A DNA stretch of 5,099 nucleotides, from contig CALCCW010000109.1 of the NCBI GenBank assembly GCA_937900185.1, positions 1 to 5,099 on the forward strand, given 5' to 3'. Positions 4,993 through 5,099 of this stretch are shown piece after piece (the first letter of the stretch is position 1; each line of letters opens with the position of its first letter). The position numbers and the translations under genes are program-made. A model generated the notes under the pieces. The model did not search any database. It worked only from the letters and a program-made list of their open reading frames with translations, and had not been told where the DNA came from. Origin of the DNA: QQUK01 sp913009765 (GTDB lineage: Bacteria; Zixibacteria; MSB-5A5; GN15; FEB-12).

Positions 4993-5099
4993 AAAAAAAA
5001 AATAAAAAAACAAATACTTGCCCTTGTATAGTTGCGAACTTGCTCAGCTATACGTTTACCTTTACCCATGATACCTCGACCTGACGTCACATTGTCTAT
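4993..5099. other. Poly-A-like run and unidentified sequence beyond the adapter
   Basis: The first 21 bases are A apart from one T and one C, and directly follow the end of the adapter, as when a read runs off its template. The remaining part, about 5014..5099, is ordinary mixed sequence. On the minus strand it has an open frame containing MGKGKRIAEQVRNYTRAS, which I do not recognise. Because it is joined to the contig only through adapter and poly-A, it cannot be taken as the true neighbour of the secretin gene. It may be a piece of unrelated genome or a misassembled read. Confidence 0.75.

Noticed and set aside
4993..5013. Poly-A run as a terminator or phase-variable tract
   Set aside because: It directly follows the adapter end and is best explained by reads running off a short template.

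Overview
The window is an assembled contig from an unidentified bacterium with Illumina adapter still attached at both ends. The genuine genomic part is about 76..4934. It is AT-rich, roughly 35-40% G+C by eye. The C-terminal half of an outer-membrane secretin indicates a Gram-negative (diderm) envelope. No gene here fixes the phylum; the mix (FmdB zinc ribbon, GlcD-type oxidase, membrane-anchored rhodanese next to a MauE-like protein, secretin) would fit several poorly cultured diderm lineages. No tRNA, rRNA, CRISPR array, transposase or phage gene is visible.

Layout. 1..17 is a T-rich run and 18..75 is a perfect copy of the Illumina P5/TruSeq universal adapter. 76..2607 holds three minus-strand genes, in transcription order: a class I/II (Thermus/Bacillus-type) aspartate aminotransferase (1414..2607), a small FmdB-type zinc-ribbon protein (1019..1333), and a GlcD-like FAD-linked oxidase (76..1017) cut off by the adapter. 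The FmdB and GlcD-like genes are separated by one base and are probably translationally coupled. A 95-bp divergent intergenic region (2608..2702) then leads to three plus-strand genes: a ZIP-family metal transporter (2703..3425), a membrane-anchored single-domain rhodanese (3511..4029), and a MauE/DoxX-like four-helix membrane protein (4017..4460) whose start overlaps the rhodanese. A secretin gene on the minus strand (4461..4934) abuts the MauE-like gene tail to tail with no spacer and is truncated at its N-terminal side by a second adapter, in reverse complement (4935..4992). Beyond that lie a poly-A-like run and about 85 bp of unidentified sequence.

How the genes may work together. The only convincing functional pair is rhodanese plus MauE-like protein. 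They overlap, share a likely transcript, and both point to thiol, persulfide or disulfide chemistry at the periplasmic face of the membrane. The ZIP transporter has substitutions at positions that normally bind metal. The aminotransferase, FmdB protein and oxidase look like ordinary metabolic or housekeeping genes.

Main caution. The strangest features of the raw reading frames are artefacts. They are a 19-residue tail on the oxidase, a 52-residue head on the secretin, and a 58-bp inverted repeat at the window ends. All come from adapter sequence. I found no convincing new biological system.
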